A DNA stretch of 64,000 bases, from positions 3,968,001 through 4,032,000 of the forward strand of contig CP085834.1 of assembly GCA_020809705.1 (NCBI GenBank), in the 5' to 3' direction. The position numbers were made by a program, and so were the translations under genes. The stretch is from Calonectria ilicicola (lineage: Eukaryota; Ascomycota; Sordariomycetes; Hypocreales; Nectriaceae). Under the pieces are notes generated by a model, which saw only the letters and a list, made by a program, of their open reading frames with translations, made no database searches and was not told the DNA's origin. Shown in pieces: positions 47,636-61,215 of the stretch. Within the stretch, counting starts at the first letter, position 1; the number at the start of each line of letters is the position of its first letter.

Positions 47636-47820
47636 TATTAGAATCAGTCTGTAATAGCAGGCTCGGCTACTTTAGGCAGCAGCCCTGTGGGTCAGGTAAC
47701 CCACACATACACACATAAACACCACAGGCTAGCCTAGATAGATGAAAAACAAGCAAGATTTACACATACCCTAGAGACCCGGCACTAGTGCTAAAACCCA
47801 CCTTCCCTTTGAATCCAATA
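47636..47820 (+). repeat. 3' LTR of the copia-like element
   Basis: 185 bp, starting TATTAGA and ending TCCAATA. By my alignment it differs from the 5' LTR at 20 positions, all transitions and no gaps. Twelve have T or A in this copy, eight in the other. Confidence 0.93.
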
Positions 47821-47825
47821 TTTAT
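47821..47825. repeat. Target-site duplication TTTAT, right copy
   Basis: Matches 42051-42055. Confidence 0.85.
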
Positions 47826-48099
47826 AGTTAATATAATATTATAAATATTATTTAATCTTTTAGTTTTAATATTTAGTTTATTTATTTATTTAAAGGTAAA
47901 ATATTATATTTAATTTATAATTTAATTTTATTAATAATATTAAGTTTTATTAAAATTTAAATATGAATAGTTATTTTTAATTAAAAGTAATTTCTATTAA
48001 TACTTTATATATAATAATTATATATCGAGTTTTTTTATTAATGTAAGTACACTATAAGATTAAAATACTCTAATCTTAAGAGATAATTAAATAATTAAA

Positions 48100-48800
48100 G
48101 AGATTTTATGTGTAATAGTATAAGGTTTCAACCTACTCAACTAGAACACTAAAAGGTTCTAATACAACAGTTGTGCATTACATAACCTTAGGGAAAAGAG
48201 TTATCAGCCTTTACCACAGCTCTCACCAAGATGGAAGAACCTACAGGTTTAATAACAAAAGACATCAATTTACATGGCTGGATAAGATATATAATAATAA
48301 AGCTTTTGTAGAACTAATAATAAAGTATTACTTTTCTATAGTTAAATAAAGAGATTATCTAAAGCTTACAATGAACAAGCCTACAAAACTATAGTTAGAC
48401 CTTTAGTTTTAAGGTAAGATAGAAACCTAAATACTTTTATATTTAAGTAACTTAGAAGTCTAGAAATATAGCTAAAGAGTTATCTAAACCTATAAATAAA
48501 AGTAGCAAGCTTTTCCAAATTAAGATTTCAATCCTCATTCTTAACGTAACTACTATCACTTTCTTCTTCATCATTCAAAGCTAAGCATCCGCATCTTTAC
48601 CTAACATAAATAGCGATTCTAGATGCTTGAAGCTACTATTATGAAGATCGAGACCACCCTGTTAAATTCCGCACAACATCACCCTTAACAAAGCCTCTGT
48701 GACTCAGGCTTGCACTGTAAAGAACCTACACTCTTGAAAGTCTGTTTAAATATTACCTTTAGGTATGTGTTCTAATATAGCTGCAGCTAGGTTATTAATT
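48100..48800. other. Less mutated island within the AT-rich tract
   Basis: Bases around 48110-48300 and 48480-48790 have clearly higher G+C and retain CpA and CpG steps, unlike sequence on either side. No domain or intact frame is recognised. It may be unique DNA or a late-arriving or short repeat that escaped RIP. Confidence 0.6.
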
Positions 48801-48971
48801 AAAAAAGTAGAATATCTTTTATAATTAGCTAGTTTTTTAAGAATAATTATATATAAGGAATTATTCTTTTTAATATTAAAATTTTAATAAATATTTATAA
48901 ATAAAAATATTTTAAAAAATAAAAAAAGAATTAATTAATTAATATAATTTTAAAAAAATAAAAGAGATTAT

Positions 48972-49095
48972 AAAGCTAAGAAAGCTAAGAGAGCTAAGAA
49001 AGCTAAGAAGGTTAAGGAGGTTAAAAAGACTAGGTAAGCTAGGTAAGCTAAGTGAGTAAACTGGGTTTAAGAGAGTGTTTTCTCTCTTTAAACCT
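48972..49095 (+). repeat. 9-bp tandem repeat (AAGCTAAGA-like) followed by a hairpin
   Basis: Nine 9-bp units run from 48972 to 49052. Read in frame they give a Lys/Ala-rich stretch (AKKAKRAKKAKKVKEVKK) ending at a TAA, possibly the tail of a decayed element protein. Just after, GGTTTAAGAGAG (49064-49075) and CTCTCTTTAAACC (49082-49094) form an almost perfect stem. Confidence 0.75.
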
Positions 49096-49829
49096 AGGAG
49101 GGAATAATTATATATTTAAAAAATAAATAAATAAATTATTTTTCTTTTATAACTTTATTATATAGTAAGTAATATATTATTTTTATAAAATAATTAATAA
49201 TAATAAAAATATTATTATAATATACTTTTATAATAAAGTTTATTAATAAAAGAAGGTTAGTAATAAAATTTATTATAATTAAGTTTTGAGGTTTTTATAT
49301 TATTAAAGTTAATTATAATAATTTATAAGGTTTATATCTTAGTTTTTTAAAGTATTAATATAAGTTATATTTTTTATATATTTACTTAACTGTCTTTTTT
49401 ATTTTATTAAAGAAAAATATTTATTTAATTTATTTAAGAGTTTTATTAATATCTTTATAGTTATATAAAAGGTATTTATAAATATTCTTTATTAATTTTA
49501 TTTAATATTTTTTTAAGTATTTATAAGTAATTTGTTTTTTTTTAAAAAGTATAAAATTATATTCTTTAATCTTTTTTAATAATAAATTATTTTATTTTAT
49601 ATATTATATTAAAGTGTTTATAATAATAGTTTTAATTACTTATAATAATTCTTTTACTTTAATAATAGTAATTATTTTCTTTATTTTTATTATTATTTTA
49701 CTAATTAAAGCTTATTTTAAGTTTTTATTAGTATTATAAATTAATAATTATTTTTATATTTTTAGTTTTTTTATATTATAATTAAATTAATAATTAATTA
49801 TATTAATATAATTATTTTTTAATAATTAT

Positions 49830-50570
49830 ATTTTCACTAAATATTAAATAAAAAAAAGCACTTTTAATTACTTAAATAAATATTATTTGATCTTCTTTTT
49901 TCCTTAATTTTAAAATCACCTTCTTTAATCTTTATAAATAAATCTTATTTCTCTTTAAATCTTATTTATTTAATTCTTATACTTATTACTAGTAATATTT
50001 ATTATAAAGCTTTTCTTGTTTAAATTTAAATTCTTAAATCTAAATTTATTATACTTTTATATTATTTTTTTTAAGATTTAATATTTTTTTAATAAATTTT
50101 TAATTATTTATATTAAAATTATTAATAAAAATATAAAATATTTAAAATTTATATATAATAAGTTTTATTTTTTAGTAAATTATAAAGTTAATTTTAAGGT
50201 TTATATTTAGCTTATTTTTAATAAGTTTTAGTTAGTATTTAATATATAATATAAAAGATAATTATATATAAAAAGTGCTATTAATATATTTTTTAGTAAA
50301 TAAATAATTTTAATTATAAAAGATATAGTATTTAAATAATATTATATTAAAGATAATAAAGAATATATATTAGAATTTATAATTTTGGTAAGGGAAGTTA
50401 TTTTAAATATAATTATTTAAGTTTTTATAAGGGTAATTTGATTGTAAAGTTAATTATATTTTAGTTAGGTAAATTATATGATTAAATTTAATTGTATTTA
50501 TTACTATTATAGCTTTAGAGCTTTCTTCAAGTTAGAGCTTATAATTTACTAAAATAATTATTTTTAGTTT
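49830..50570 (+). repeat. About 0.73-kb dispersed repeat, copy B
   Basis: Same order of segments as copy A at 40850: GCACTTTTAATTACTTAAAT at the start and AGAGCTTATAATTTACTAAA at the end. It is a direct copy about 9 kb away, with the copia element in between. Confidence 0.7.
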
Positions 50571-51169
50571 TTTTAATATAAATAATTTAGTAGTTAAATT
50601 TAAAGAGGTATTTAATATATTATAATTATATTTTATTAAGTTTCTAAATTATTATAAGATAGGAAATATTTTTATAATTTATATATATTATAATTTTATA
50701 ATTATTTTTTAATAAGTATTATTAAAATTCTTTAAAAATATTTATAATAGTAAGAAATTCTTTATTATAAATAAAATAATTTAGTTTAAAGCTATATAAC
50801 TTATATAAGTAGAAAGTTATAAAATATAAGTTTTCTTAATTATTATACTTTAATTTCTTATTAAAAGGTAATTCTTTTTTTAGTTAATTTAGTTATTATA
50901 AAAATAATTTTATTAAATTCTTTAATAAATTTTTAATAATAATTTATAAAATTAAAAAAGGTTTATATTTTGTTTATATTTATTAATACTTTTTATTTTT
51001 ATATTATTATAATTTTCTTTAAATTTATATAAATTTTATTAAAGTTAATAATATATTTTAAGTATTTTACTTTTTATATATAAGACTTAATTTTTTTAAA
51101 TTTAATTAAAAATTTAATATTTTATAAAGCTTTTAAAATCTTATAAATATATTCTTTATATTTTTTTTA

Positions 51170-51290
51170 TTTTATAAGAAAATAAGAATATTATTTAAGT
51201 AATAAATAATAAAGATATTTAAGTACATTTATAATATATAATTTATTATTTATTAAAAGAATATTAATATATGTATAAGTTTAAAAGGTA
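51170..51290 (-). mobile_element. Ty3/gypsy reverse transcriptase relic
   Basis: On the minus strand, 51288 begins PFKL (family PFGL), and 29 codons later at 51201 YLNNILIF (family YLDDILIF). The spacing is that of intact gypsy RTs. Stops and AT-biased changes are frequent. Element ends are not resolved. Confidence 0.75.
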
Positions 51291-52699
51291 TAATTAAGTA
51301 TTTAAATAATTTAAATTTAATTTAAAAAGTAATTCTTTATTTATATTCTTTTTTAATATAAATAAAATTATAAACTTCTTTAAAATTAAATAAAAAAAAA
51401 TATTAATTTTATAAAAATAATTTTTTATTTTATTAATTAATAGTAGTAAAGTATAGTTTTTAATAGTAATATTATTAAGCTATTAATAATTTATAATAAA
51501 ATATAACTTTTTATTTTTTTTAAATTTAAATATAATAAAATATTCTATTTTAAAATTTAAAATATAAATATATTCTTTTTTAATATATTTTAAATATAGT
51601 TTTTTAAAGTATTCAGCTTTATTTAATTAAAATTATAAATAAGATAAAATTAAATATTAAATTTATCTTTAAAAATAATTTTATAATCTTATTAATTAAA
51701 TTTAAGTAGCTTAGTTTTTAATTTTTTTATAAAGAGCTTTTTATAGATTTTATATTATAAAGATATATTTTATAATTTATTTATTTTTATTTTAATTTTT
51801 ATTTTTTAAACTTTTATTAATTTATTAAAATTATATTTTTAAAATAAATAATTATTTATTATTTTTACCTTTTTTAATTATTCTTATATTTATATTTTAT
51901 TTCTTTAAATAATAAAGATTCTTTTTTATTTATATTTTTTATTTAATTAAAATTAAAAGTTTAAAATCTTTTATTTAAATTTATAAAAATATTACTTATT
52001 ATATTATATTCCTTAAATATTTATATTTAGCTAATATATTAGTAAATATTAAAGTTATACTTATATAATTATAAGTACTTTAAAATTAAATTATATTATT
52101 TAATATTAATAATATTAAAGATTATTCTTTAGTTTTTTCTTTAATAAAAACTTTTAAGTAATTAATCTTTTTATTTATAATATTATTATTATAATTAAAA
52201 AGTATTTCTTTTATATTAATAACTTTATATAAATTATTCTTTATTTTTATAATAGTTAAAGTTTACTAATTATATAAAAGTTAATATAATCTTATTTAAA
52301 GTTATTATTTTTATATTAAATAAATTAAAGATTAAAGTTTCCTAATTACTATTTACTTTAAATTAATAGAAAAACCTTATCTTTATTTTATAAAAGTTTC
52401 TTAACTTATTAAACTATTCTTTTAATATTAATTATTTACTTTCTTTTTTTATTTTTATTATAAATATAAGTATTCTATTATATTAGTACTTTATTAATAT
52501 ATATATTTAAAATAAAGATAAGAATTTTTATCTTTTTAAGTTATTTTAATTATTTATAAGAAAAATAGAACTTATTTTTTTATTAAATTAATTATACTTT
52601 TTAAATAACTTTATTAATCTTTTATTATAAGATAAATTTTACTTTATATAACTTATAGTTTTTTATTTATTATTTAATTATAATAATTAGTTTATATTT

Positions 52700-53465
52700 A
52701 ATAATAATTATTTTAGTAAATTATAAGCTTTAACTTAAAAAGAGCTTTAAAGTTATAATAATAGTAAATATAATTAAGTTTAACTATATAATTTACCTAA
52801 TTAAAATATAATTAATTTTATAATAAGATTATCTTTATAAAAACTTGGATAATTATACTTAAAATAGCTTTTTTTACTAAAATTATAAATTTTAATATAT
52901 ACTTTTTACTATTTTTAATATAATACTATTTAAATATTATATTCTTTATAATTAAAATTATTTATTTATTAAAAAATATATTGATAATACTTTTTATAAA
53001 TAATTACTTTTTATATTATATATTAAGTATTAATTAAAACTTATTAAAAATAAATTAAATATAAATAATAATATTAATTTTATAATTTATTAAAAAATAA
53101 AATTTATTATATATAAGCTTTAAGTATTTTAACTTTATATTATTAATTTTAATATAAATAATTAAAAGTTTATTTTAAAAAAAATATAAAATTATAAAGA
53201 ATATTATATAAAAATATAATAAATTTATATTTAAAAGGTTAAGTTTAGTAAAAAAAAGCTTTATTATAAATATTTATAATAATAAGTATAAGAACTAAAT
53301 AAATAAGATTTAAAAAAAATAAGATTTATTTATAAAAATTAAGAGAGATAATAAATAGACCTTATATAGCTAAATTTTAAGATTAAAAAAAGAGAGAGTT
53401 AAATAGTACTTATTTAAGTAATTAAAAGTGCTTCTTTTTTTATTTAATATTTAATAACAATACAA
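52700..53465 (-). repeat. About 0.73-kb dispersed repeat, copy C (inverted)
   Basis: The reverse complement of this segment matches copies A and B: it ends with AAAAGTGCTTC and ATTTAATATTTAATAAC, the inverse of their starts, and begins with the inverse of their TTATAATTTACTAAA end. With copy B it brackets the gypsy RT relic at 51.2 kb. Confidence 0.7.
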
Positions 53466-56400
53466 TTATTAATTTAATTTTATTAAAATAATAAATTATA
53501 AATTAATTTATTAAATATTTTATTTATTAAAAAAGGTTTATAATATTTTTTTTATATAATTAAAATATTAATATTAAATTATTATATATTTTTATAAAAT
53601 TTTTAATTTTTTTATTAAAAAATATTTCTTTATTTAACACTTTTATTATTTTAAATTTTATTTTTTTATATTTTTATTATTATTAATAAAAACTTTAAAT
53701 ATAATAAATTTTTTAAATAAAGAATTTTTAAAAAATAAATTAAAATAATATTATAATAATATTATTTAAAATTAATATAAATAATTTTTTTAAATAAAAA
53801 CTTTTAATATATAATATCTTTTATATAATTATTTTCTTTCTCTTAAAAAAGAAAGACATTAATAAAGTTATAAAACTTAAAGGCACATATTATAATAAAA
53901 AAAGAATTTTACTTAAATAAACCTCTCTTAAACACACACTAAAAAAAACCCTTAAACATATAACCTTAAACACATATACATACAACTAAAATATTTACCT
54001 ACAAATAATACATTATTTATACTAGTAATAACTCTTTAAAAAGCAAATTTACAGCTAAATATATTAATTAATTAATTTAAGTTAATAAAATCTAATTTAA
54101 TCTAATCAATTAAAAATATCTTTAAATATTCTAAGAAAAAGTAAAGAAAGCATATTAAATAAATAATATAAATAATAAAATTAAGATTTCTTTTTTTTAA
54201 GAATATAAGCTTATTATAAGGATTTTTATATATTATTATCTTTTATAATATTAGATAAAAGTATTTTTATATTAAATTAATATATTATTCTTTTTAAATT
54301 AAAAGAAATTATATTTATATCTTTTATTTTTATTAAAAAAAGTTCTATCTTTAATATATAATAAAAAGAAATTAATTAATAAAATAATAGAAAAAATTCT
54401 TTATTCTTATTATAATCTTTTATTTATTATTTTAAAAAGATTTTTAAAAATTTATTTAAAAATATAATATTAAATATAAAAGAATATATTATTATATTTT
54501 ATAATTATATTAAATAATATATATTTTTAGCTATATTTTAAAGAGAGATATAATATATAAGGAGATTATTTTAATAATAAATTTAATATATTACTAAATT
54601 TAATTATAAGTTTAAAATATATTCTAATTTTAATATTAATAATATAAAAATAGTTATAATATTAGCCCTTAAGATAGTAATAATTGACTATAATAATAAT
54701 ATATGTATTATAATTAGAAAAAGACTTAAATATACTATTAATTATATAGAAGATATCTTTAATTATAATAGTCTTCTTTATAAGGATTCCTTATTATTTT
54801 ACCTATTATTTATTTATTAATTAAATAAATTATTTAAGTGTAGATTGCTTTGTTTATTTTAGATGGGAATTAGAGAGGTATAGTGCATATATAGAGCTAA
54901 TAGTAGTTTATTAAGAAGATATTAAGAAATTTTATTAATTAATTATTAATTAATTATAATTTATTATAATAAAGGTTAAGTAGAGCTAGATAGTTAAAGA
55001 AAATTATAAATAAGTTTAGAATTTTATTATTTATTATATAATATTAAAATAATATTTTTCTAATATTCTAGTTTTATTGATTATTATATAAATTTATTTT
55101 ATTAATCTTTAAATAAATATAAACCAGTTACCTAATTACTTTTTATTAAAACTATATAATAGTTAATTATTAATATTAATATAATCTTATTTATTATATC
55201 TACTAATAAAAATATAGTTCTTAAGGGCTATTAAATTTAGAAAGATAGTAAATATTATATTAATTTTAAAATTAAATATAAAAAGCAATATAAGGAGATA
55301 TTAGTATAAGAAGCCTTAATATATTAATATCTTAGCTAGTACCTACTAATTCTATATACCTATAGGCTAAAAGAAATTGCCTCTAGTATTAATTCTTTTT
55401 AGCTTAAGTATACCCTCTTAGATAATATATATATATTTATTTAAAAAGTAGTATATAAATTATTATTTTAAGAAAGAGATTTTTAAACTTACTTAATATT
55501 AAAAAGAGATATATTTATATTAAGATCTATGATTTATAAAATTATAATTTAGGAAATACTTTATAAAGAATTAATTAATAAAAAGATTATTTAAAATTAT
55601 ATTATAGAAAATTTTCTTTTTTTATATAAACTATAAGAAAGAAATATTATTATAAAGTATTAATATAAAAATTATAATAATATTAATAAAATAATAAAAA
55701 TAATTATAAAATTAAACAATAATTCTTAATTTAACTAATAACTACTTAAACCATTCCATTATATCTTTCTATTATATTTAATTAAAAGTTAAAAGGTAAA
55801 GGAAAAAGATATAAAAGTTAAGATTTATTTGATTTTATTTATTATTAATATTTATAGATAGATACTCTAGACATAGGCTTGGAATAGTTTTAGAGCTAAA
55901 AAGTTATATTTAAGGATTCTTTATTAAATTAGGATAGTTTAAGCTAGTATTTAAGCTAATATAGTATTTAATAATAAGCCTTTTAGTCTTTTTGTAAAAG
56001 TAAGGCTTATAATAAGACTTTTAATTATAATATTTATATATAATTATAAATTAATTAAGATTAATAAGATATAAATTGAAAGTCCTTTTTTTTTATAATA
56101 AATAAATATAAGAGTGAAGTAAGCTGGTTTTAAGAGGTAAGAATTTTAAATAGGTTTATTAAATTATAATTATAAGTCCTATTATAATTATAGTTATACT
56201 TATAATTATAATTATTTATCTTATTTTAAAGCTTAAGTTTAATATAGTCTTATAAAAAGAATTTAAATAAAAACCTAATATAATATACTTTATTATAAAT
56301 TAAAATATATAATTTATTTTAGAAATTATAAACTAAAAGAAATAAATTCTATAATATTATCTTTATCCAATATTTTCTTAGATATTAAATTTTAGATCTA

Positions 56401-57959
56401 CTAAAGGATTATAAAAGCCTTATTCTATCCTAAGTTAATTAGTTTAGTAAGATTAATTAAGTAATATATTTTATTAATAAAAAGTTAAAGCTTAATATCT
56501 ATAAATAGAAGATTTTCTGAAGATTTTTTTAATATAAATTATAGATTTATTTTATTAATAATCTTTTAAATATTAAGACTTTTAATAATAATAGAAGAAT
56601 TATATATAAATATCTTAGGCTTTTTTAAGTAAGATTTATATATTAATATATATTTTTAAAACTCTTAAAATTAATTAATAATTTAAAAGAAATAATATAT
56701 AATTTTCTTTTTACTATATTAATAATAGAATTATAAGTAAAAGCTAAAATTTTATAATTATATATTATATATATAAAAATCTTAAAAAAAACTTAATATT
56801 TTCGCCTAAAGCTCTAAGTCTTTAAATAAAATAAAGAATATAGAAAAATTATATAAATTCTTAAGTCTTATAGTAAGCCTTAATATAATTATATAAATAT
56901 TAATTTAAAGAGAGTATAAGAAAGCCTTTAATATTATAAAGATCTATATTAAAATTATATAAGGATTTAAGGTTTATTAAATAATAAAGCTTTATAGTAT
57001 TATATAAAGTTATAAAAGCTTATTTTATTTAATTATTTATAATATTAAGATTTAGATAAAAGAAAATAAAGATCCTACTATAATAAAGAGGTAATAAGAG
57101 TAGTTTCTATTAAGGTTCTTCTAACAAGGGATTAATAATATTATAATAATATAATATATTTTCTTATATTTTTTAATTATTTATTAAAAAGCTTATAGTT
57201 TTTCTACTCTTCTTTAAATAAAATTAAAAAGTAATTTATAATTATAGATTTATTGATTAGATTTCTATATCTTATATTCTATCTTTAAGATTTAAATATA
57301 TTATTATAGGATATGATTTTGTGATTTCTAAGGTTTTTAAAGTGATATTTATAGTATATTATTATTTTTCCTAAAAAGTAGTTTTAGAATATAGATAAGG
57401 GCTAGTGATAATCTATAAGAAGAATATTGTATAAAAAGAATTATTAATATTATAATTATAATTATAATTATAATATACAATCACTAACCCTAATATAATA
57501 TTCTTATTTCCTCCTATTTTACTCTTAACTCAAATTAAACTATTAAAGATCTAATTTATATTAAATATAATTATAATTTATTTAAAAACCAATTAACTCC
57601 ATTTTATATTACTCTTATTATTCCTCTCCCTCCCTCTTATATACCTTTAATAAATATAAAAGATTATATTATTATAATAATAAATATCTATCTTATAATA
57701 CCTAAATTAAATTATAATAATTAATTTCTTATATTACTATTAATATCTTTATAACTTTTATTATAAATAATATAAATTAATTTCTTTTTAATATGATAAT
57801 ATATTATATAAGAAAAATAAATAAAAGATAATATATCTTATAAAATAATAAAAATAAATAAACCATAAAAGTCTAATATATTTATAAAAGAAAGGTATAT
57901 ATATTCTATTATATATAATCATCAACATAATAAAATTACTAATATAATTATAATCTTAT

Positions 57960-58035
57960 ACTTAATATACATCAATACAACCACCAGCTGGCTAATAGCA
58001 GCTAAATAAGGAAGCAGTTTAACTGCCTGCCCTCA
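57960..58035. other. Short GC-richer patch
   Basis: About 70 bases (containing CAACCACCAGCTGGCTAATA and GCAGTTTAACTGCCTGCC) stand out against the AT-rich surroundings. It could be an LTR end or non-repeated DNA. No more can be said. Confidence 0.4.
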
Positions 58036-60906
58036 GCTAATATAATTATTAACTTTCTACTTCTATCCTTCTACTTTCTTAATAAACTTTTTTATTAGAA
58101 AATAATAATAATTTAGTTTTATTATTATAATTTATAATATAGATTTAATAAAATATCCTATAATTTATATATTTAATTATATTAGCTTTAGATTATTTTT
58201 TATATTAAATATACTTATAAGTATTATTAGGAACTTTATTTACTTTAATTAAGAATGTTTATAAGTTAGGTATAAGGATTCTATTTACCTTTATTATAAA
58301 ATCTTACTTAAGAAGATTATAAAGGAAAGTAAATAATCTAAATTATTTAATTAAAATATATATTTTACTTAATAATTAATTAATATTTTATAATATAGCT
58401 AGATAGGGTCTTTATAAGTTTAAATTATTAAAAAAATTTATATAATTTATTTTAAAAGTCTATATAATTATTAATTATAGACTTTATATTTTATCTTAAT
58501 AGAGAATTTCTAATAAAATAGCCTTTTTTATAATATTATTATTAAGATTAAGATTAACTTTACTAAGAATACTTTTATTTAAATTTAAAATTATATTATT
58601 TTTAAAAAATAATATATATTTAATATTCTAATCTAAAGTTTCTTTAATAATTATTAGTATCTAATACTATAATAACTCTATCTAGTAATTTAATTAATTT
58701 TTAAGAATATCTATATCTAACTTATTAAATATTAAAATATTAATAATCTTAACTAAAAGAGAATATATATTTAATAATCTACTTTAATAAATTACTTTAA
58801 GAATAAGATATATAATAATTACTTTTAAAATACTAAAAGTTATTTTATTAGGAGTTATTAAAAGTAATAACTTTAAAATTTATAATTTTATAGTATAAAA
58901 AACTACTTTATATAATATTTATAAAGTAATAATTAATATTAATAAAATAAATATAAAAAGTTATATAATCTTTCTATTAATAGCCAAGAAAATATATCTT
59001 AATATTATAAATAATATATATATTACCTATATTAGTACCTTCTACTATAATATTAATTAAAAATATATTATATTAAATAATAGAAATATTTTTAATTAGG
59101 TATAAAAAGATAACTTTATTATAAATAATAATTAAATTTATAATAATAATAATAATATAGTAAAAATTATAAAGAATAATAAATCTAAAATATAGAACCA
59201 TACCTTCTCTAACTTTAATAATAATATTAAGACTAATAGCTCTTAAATTAAAATCCCTATCAACTATAATAAAGAAAATATAATTAATATAAATAAAGCT
59301 TTTAATAACTAATAAATATAGGTATTTTAAGTTAGAAAATATACCTAATTATTAAATTAAAGCTTTAAATAAAAGTAGGCTTAGTAAATTAGAGAATTCC
59401 TATAATACTCTCTTATTATTTTAAATAAACTTCTTTATTATAATTAATTAGTAGTACTTAAGAAATAAAATTACTATATTTATAATATATAAGTTTATTA
59501 AAACCCTATACCTAATAATAATCTTAATATAATTAAAGATTTTACTTATAATCTTATAAAATATTATAAAATCTAGGACTTCTTTATAATCTATACTTTA
59601 TAATAAAGAATTATTAAAAAGATTAAATAATTAACTAAATATAGATAAAAAAATACTCTTAATAAGAATAATATATTTTATAACTTATTAATATAATAGC
59701 TTATAAAAGATCCCTCCTATTATAATAATATATATATTAAGTATTATTTTATATAAATCTTTAATTATAATAATAATCTTTATATTATAACTTATATATT
59801 AAAAATAAATTTAAATAGATTTATTTATATTAAAATTAAAGATATTACCAAATTAATTAAAATTAATAATTAACTCCTTATTAATATTAATAAAAATATT
59901 ATCTTAATTTATTTTATTATTTAAAAAACCTTTTAAAAGAATAATCTATATAATAAGGAGATTTATATTATTTAAGAATTATTTTTATATAATTTACTTA
60001 TATTTAGAGGATAATAGTCCTATATTTAAATATAATTAGATTAGTTTTAGGATAAATTAATATTAAATATTATCTTTTATAATTATCTCTTTTAATTGAA
60101 AATATTTTAAAATTTAAAGAGATTTATTAAATAATAGAAAATATTATATATTTATATTAATTTATCTAAAGGTATTTAAAGTAATAATATAATTATATAA
60201 ATTTATAATAGAATTATTAGAATTTTTAAATATAGAAAGAGTATTATATTAATAGTAATAAATATTAAAATTATTATAATTTAGTAATTTTAAAGTATTT
60301 TAATTAATTTAATTAAGAATATTATCTTAAATACTTAATTATTTTAAGGTATTATTTTTAATAATATAGATATTAAGATTAATTATGTATAAATTAAATT
60401 AATTAATAATTATATTGGTTAAACTTATTTATTATAAGCTTAGAGTATGATTTAAGTTTATTAATTAAAATATATTTAATTATCTTAACATTATAATATA
60501 AAATAATAAAATTATAAATAAGATTATAGTATACTAACTAATAATTAATACTTTTATATTTCTTAAATATGCAATAACTATAAAAAAGGCTAGATCTAGT
60601 AATATAATAATTAGTAAGAATATACTTAAATTTTAGATTAATAATAAAGCTATTAGCCTAGCTAGTTTATACTCCTTTAGCATTAAATATTATAAGATGG
60701 ATATAATAAATAATAATAATATTATAAATAATTTACTTATTAGCTTTGGTAGTATAAGATATTAGTATAGAATTATAATAAATAGGTAAGATTTTAGAAT
60801 GATTAAGTGATTGATTGATATAATTATATAAGGTTTAAGGTTGAATTGTTGCTTTTATTTAAAGTGAAAAAGTAAATAATAAGAAAAACTACTATTTAAT
60901 CTATAT

Positions 60907-61215
60907 AATAAAATAATTATAATTATAATTAAAATTATTAATTAATTATACTATATAATAATTATAATTATAATTAAAATTGTTAATTAATTAATATAAT
61001 ATAATAATTATAATTATAATTAAAATTGCTAACTAATTAATATAATATAATAATTATAATTACAATCAAAATTACTAACTAACTAATGCAATATAATAAT
61101 TATAATTATAATTATAATTATAATCAAAATTGCTAATTAATTAATGTAATATAACAATTACAATTACAATCAAAATTGCTAACTAATTAATACTATATAA
61201 TAATTATAAATTATT
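60907..61215 (+). repeat. 46-bp tandem repeat, six copies
   Basis: The anchor AAAATT recurs at 60931, 60976, 61022, 61068, 61126 and 61172, spaced 45-46 bp (58 once, from an extra 12 bases). Left copies read TTAATTATAATTAAAATTGTT; right copies keep C, as in ATTACAATCAAAATTGCT. Confidence 0.85.

Larger units (their letters stand above)
42056..47820 (+). mobile_element. Ty1/copia-like LTR retrotransposon, complete but decayed
   Basis: 5765 bp, bounded by two 185-bp direct LTRs and flanked by the 5-bp duplication TTTAT (42051-42055 and 47821-47825). In the plus strand at 45078 onward the integrase segment reads KVPIKFYYNIRKVE, then AYNIIK and ELKDI, and 39 codons later TINNFINLNRLILILFIFKT, matching fungal copia-type integrases. 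Near 46368, RIIKLLYNIIKV matches the RT segment VVKPLYGIPEAG. Integrase before RT is the copia order. Every long frame is broken. AAAAAGAGAAAG just before the 3' LTR is a likely polypurine tract. Confidence 0.9.
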
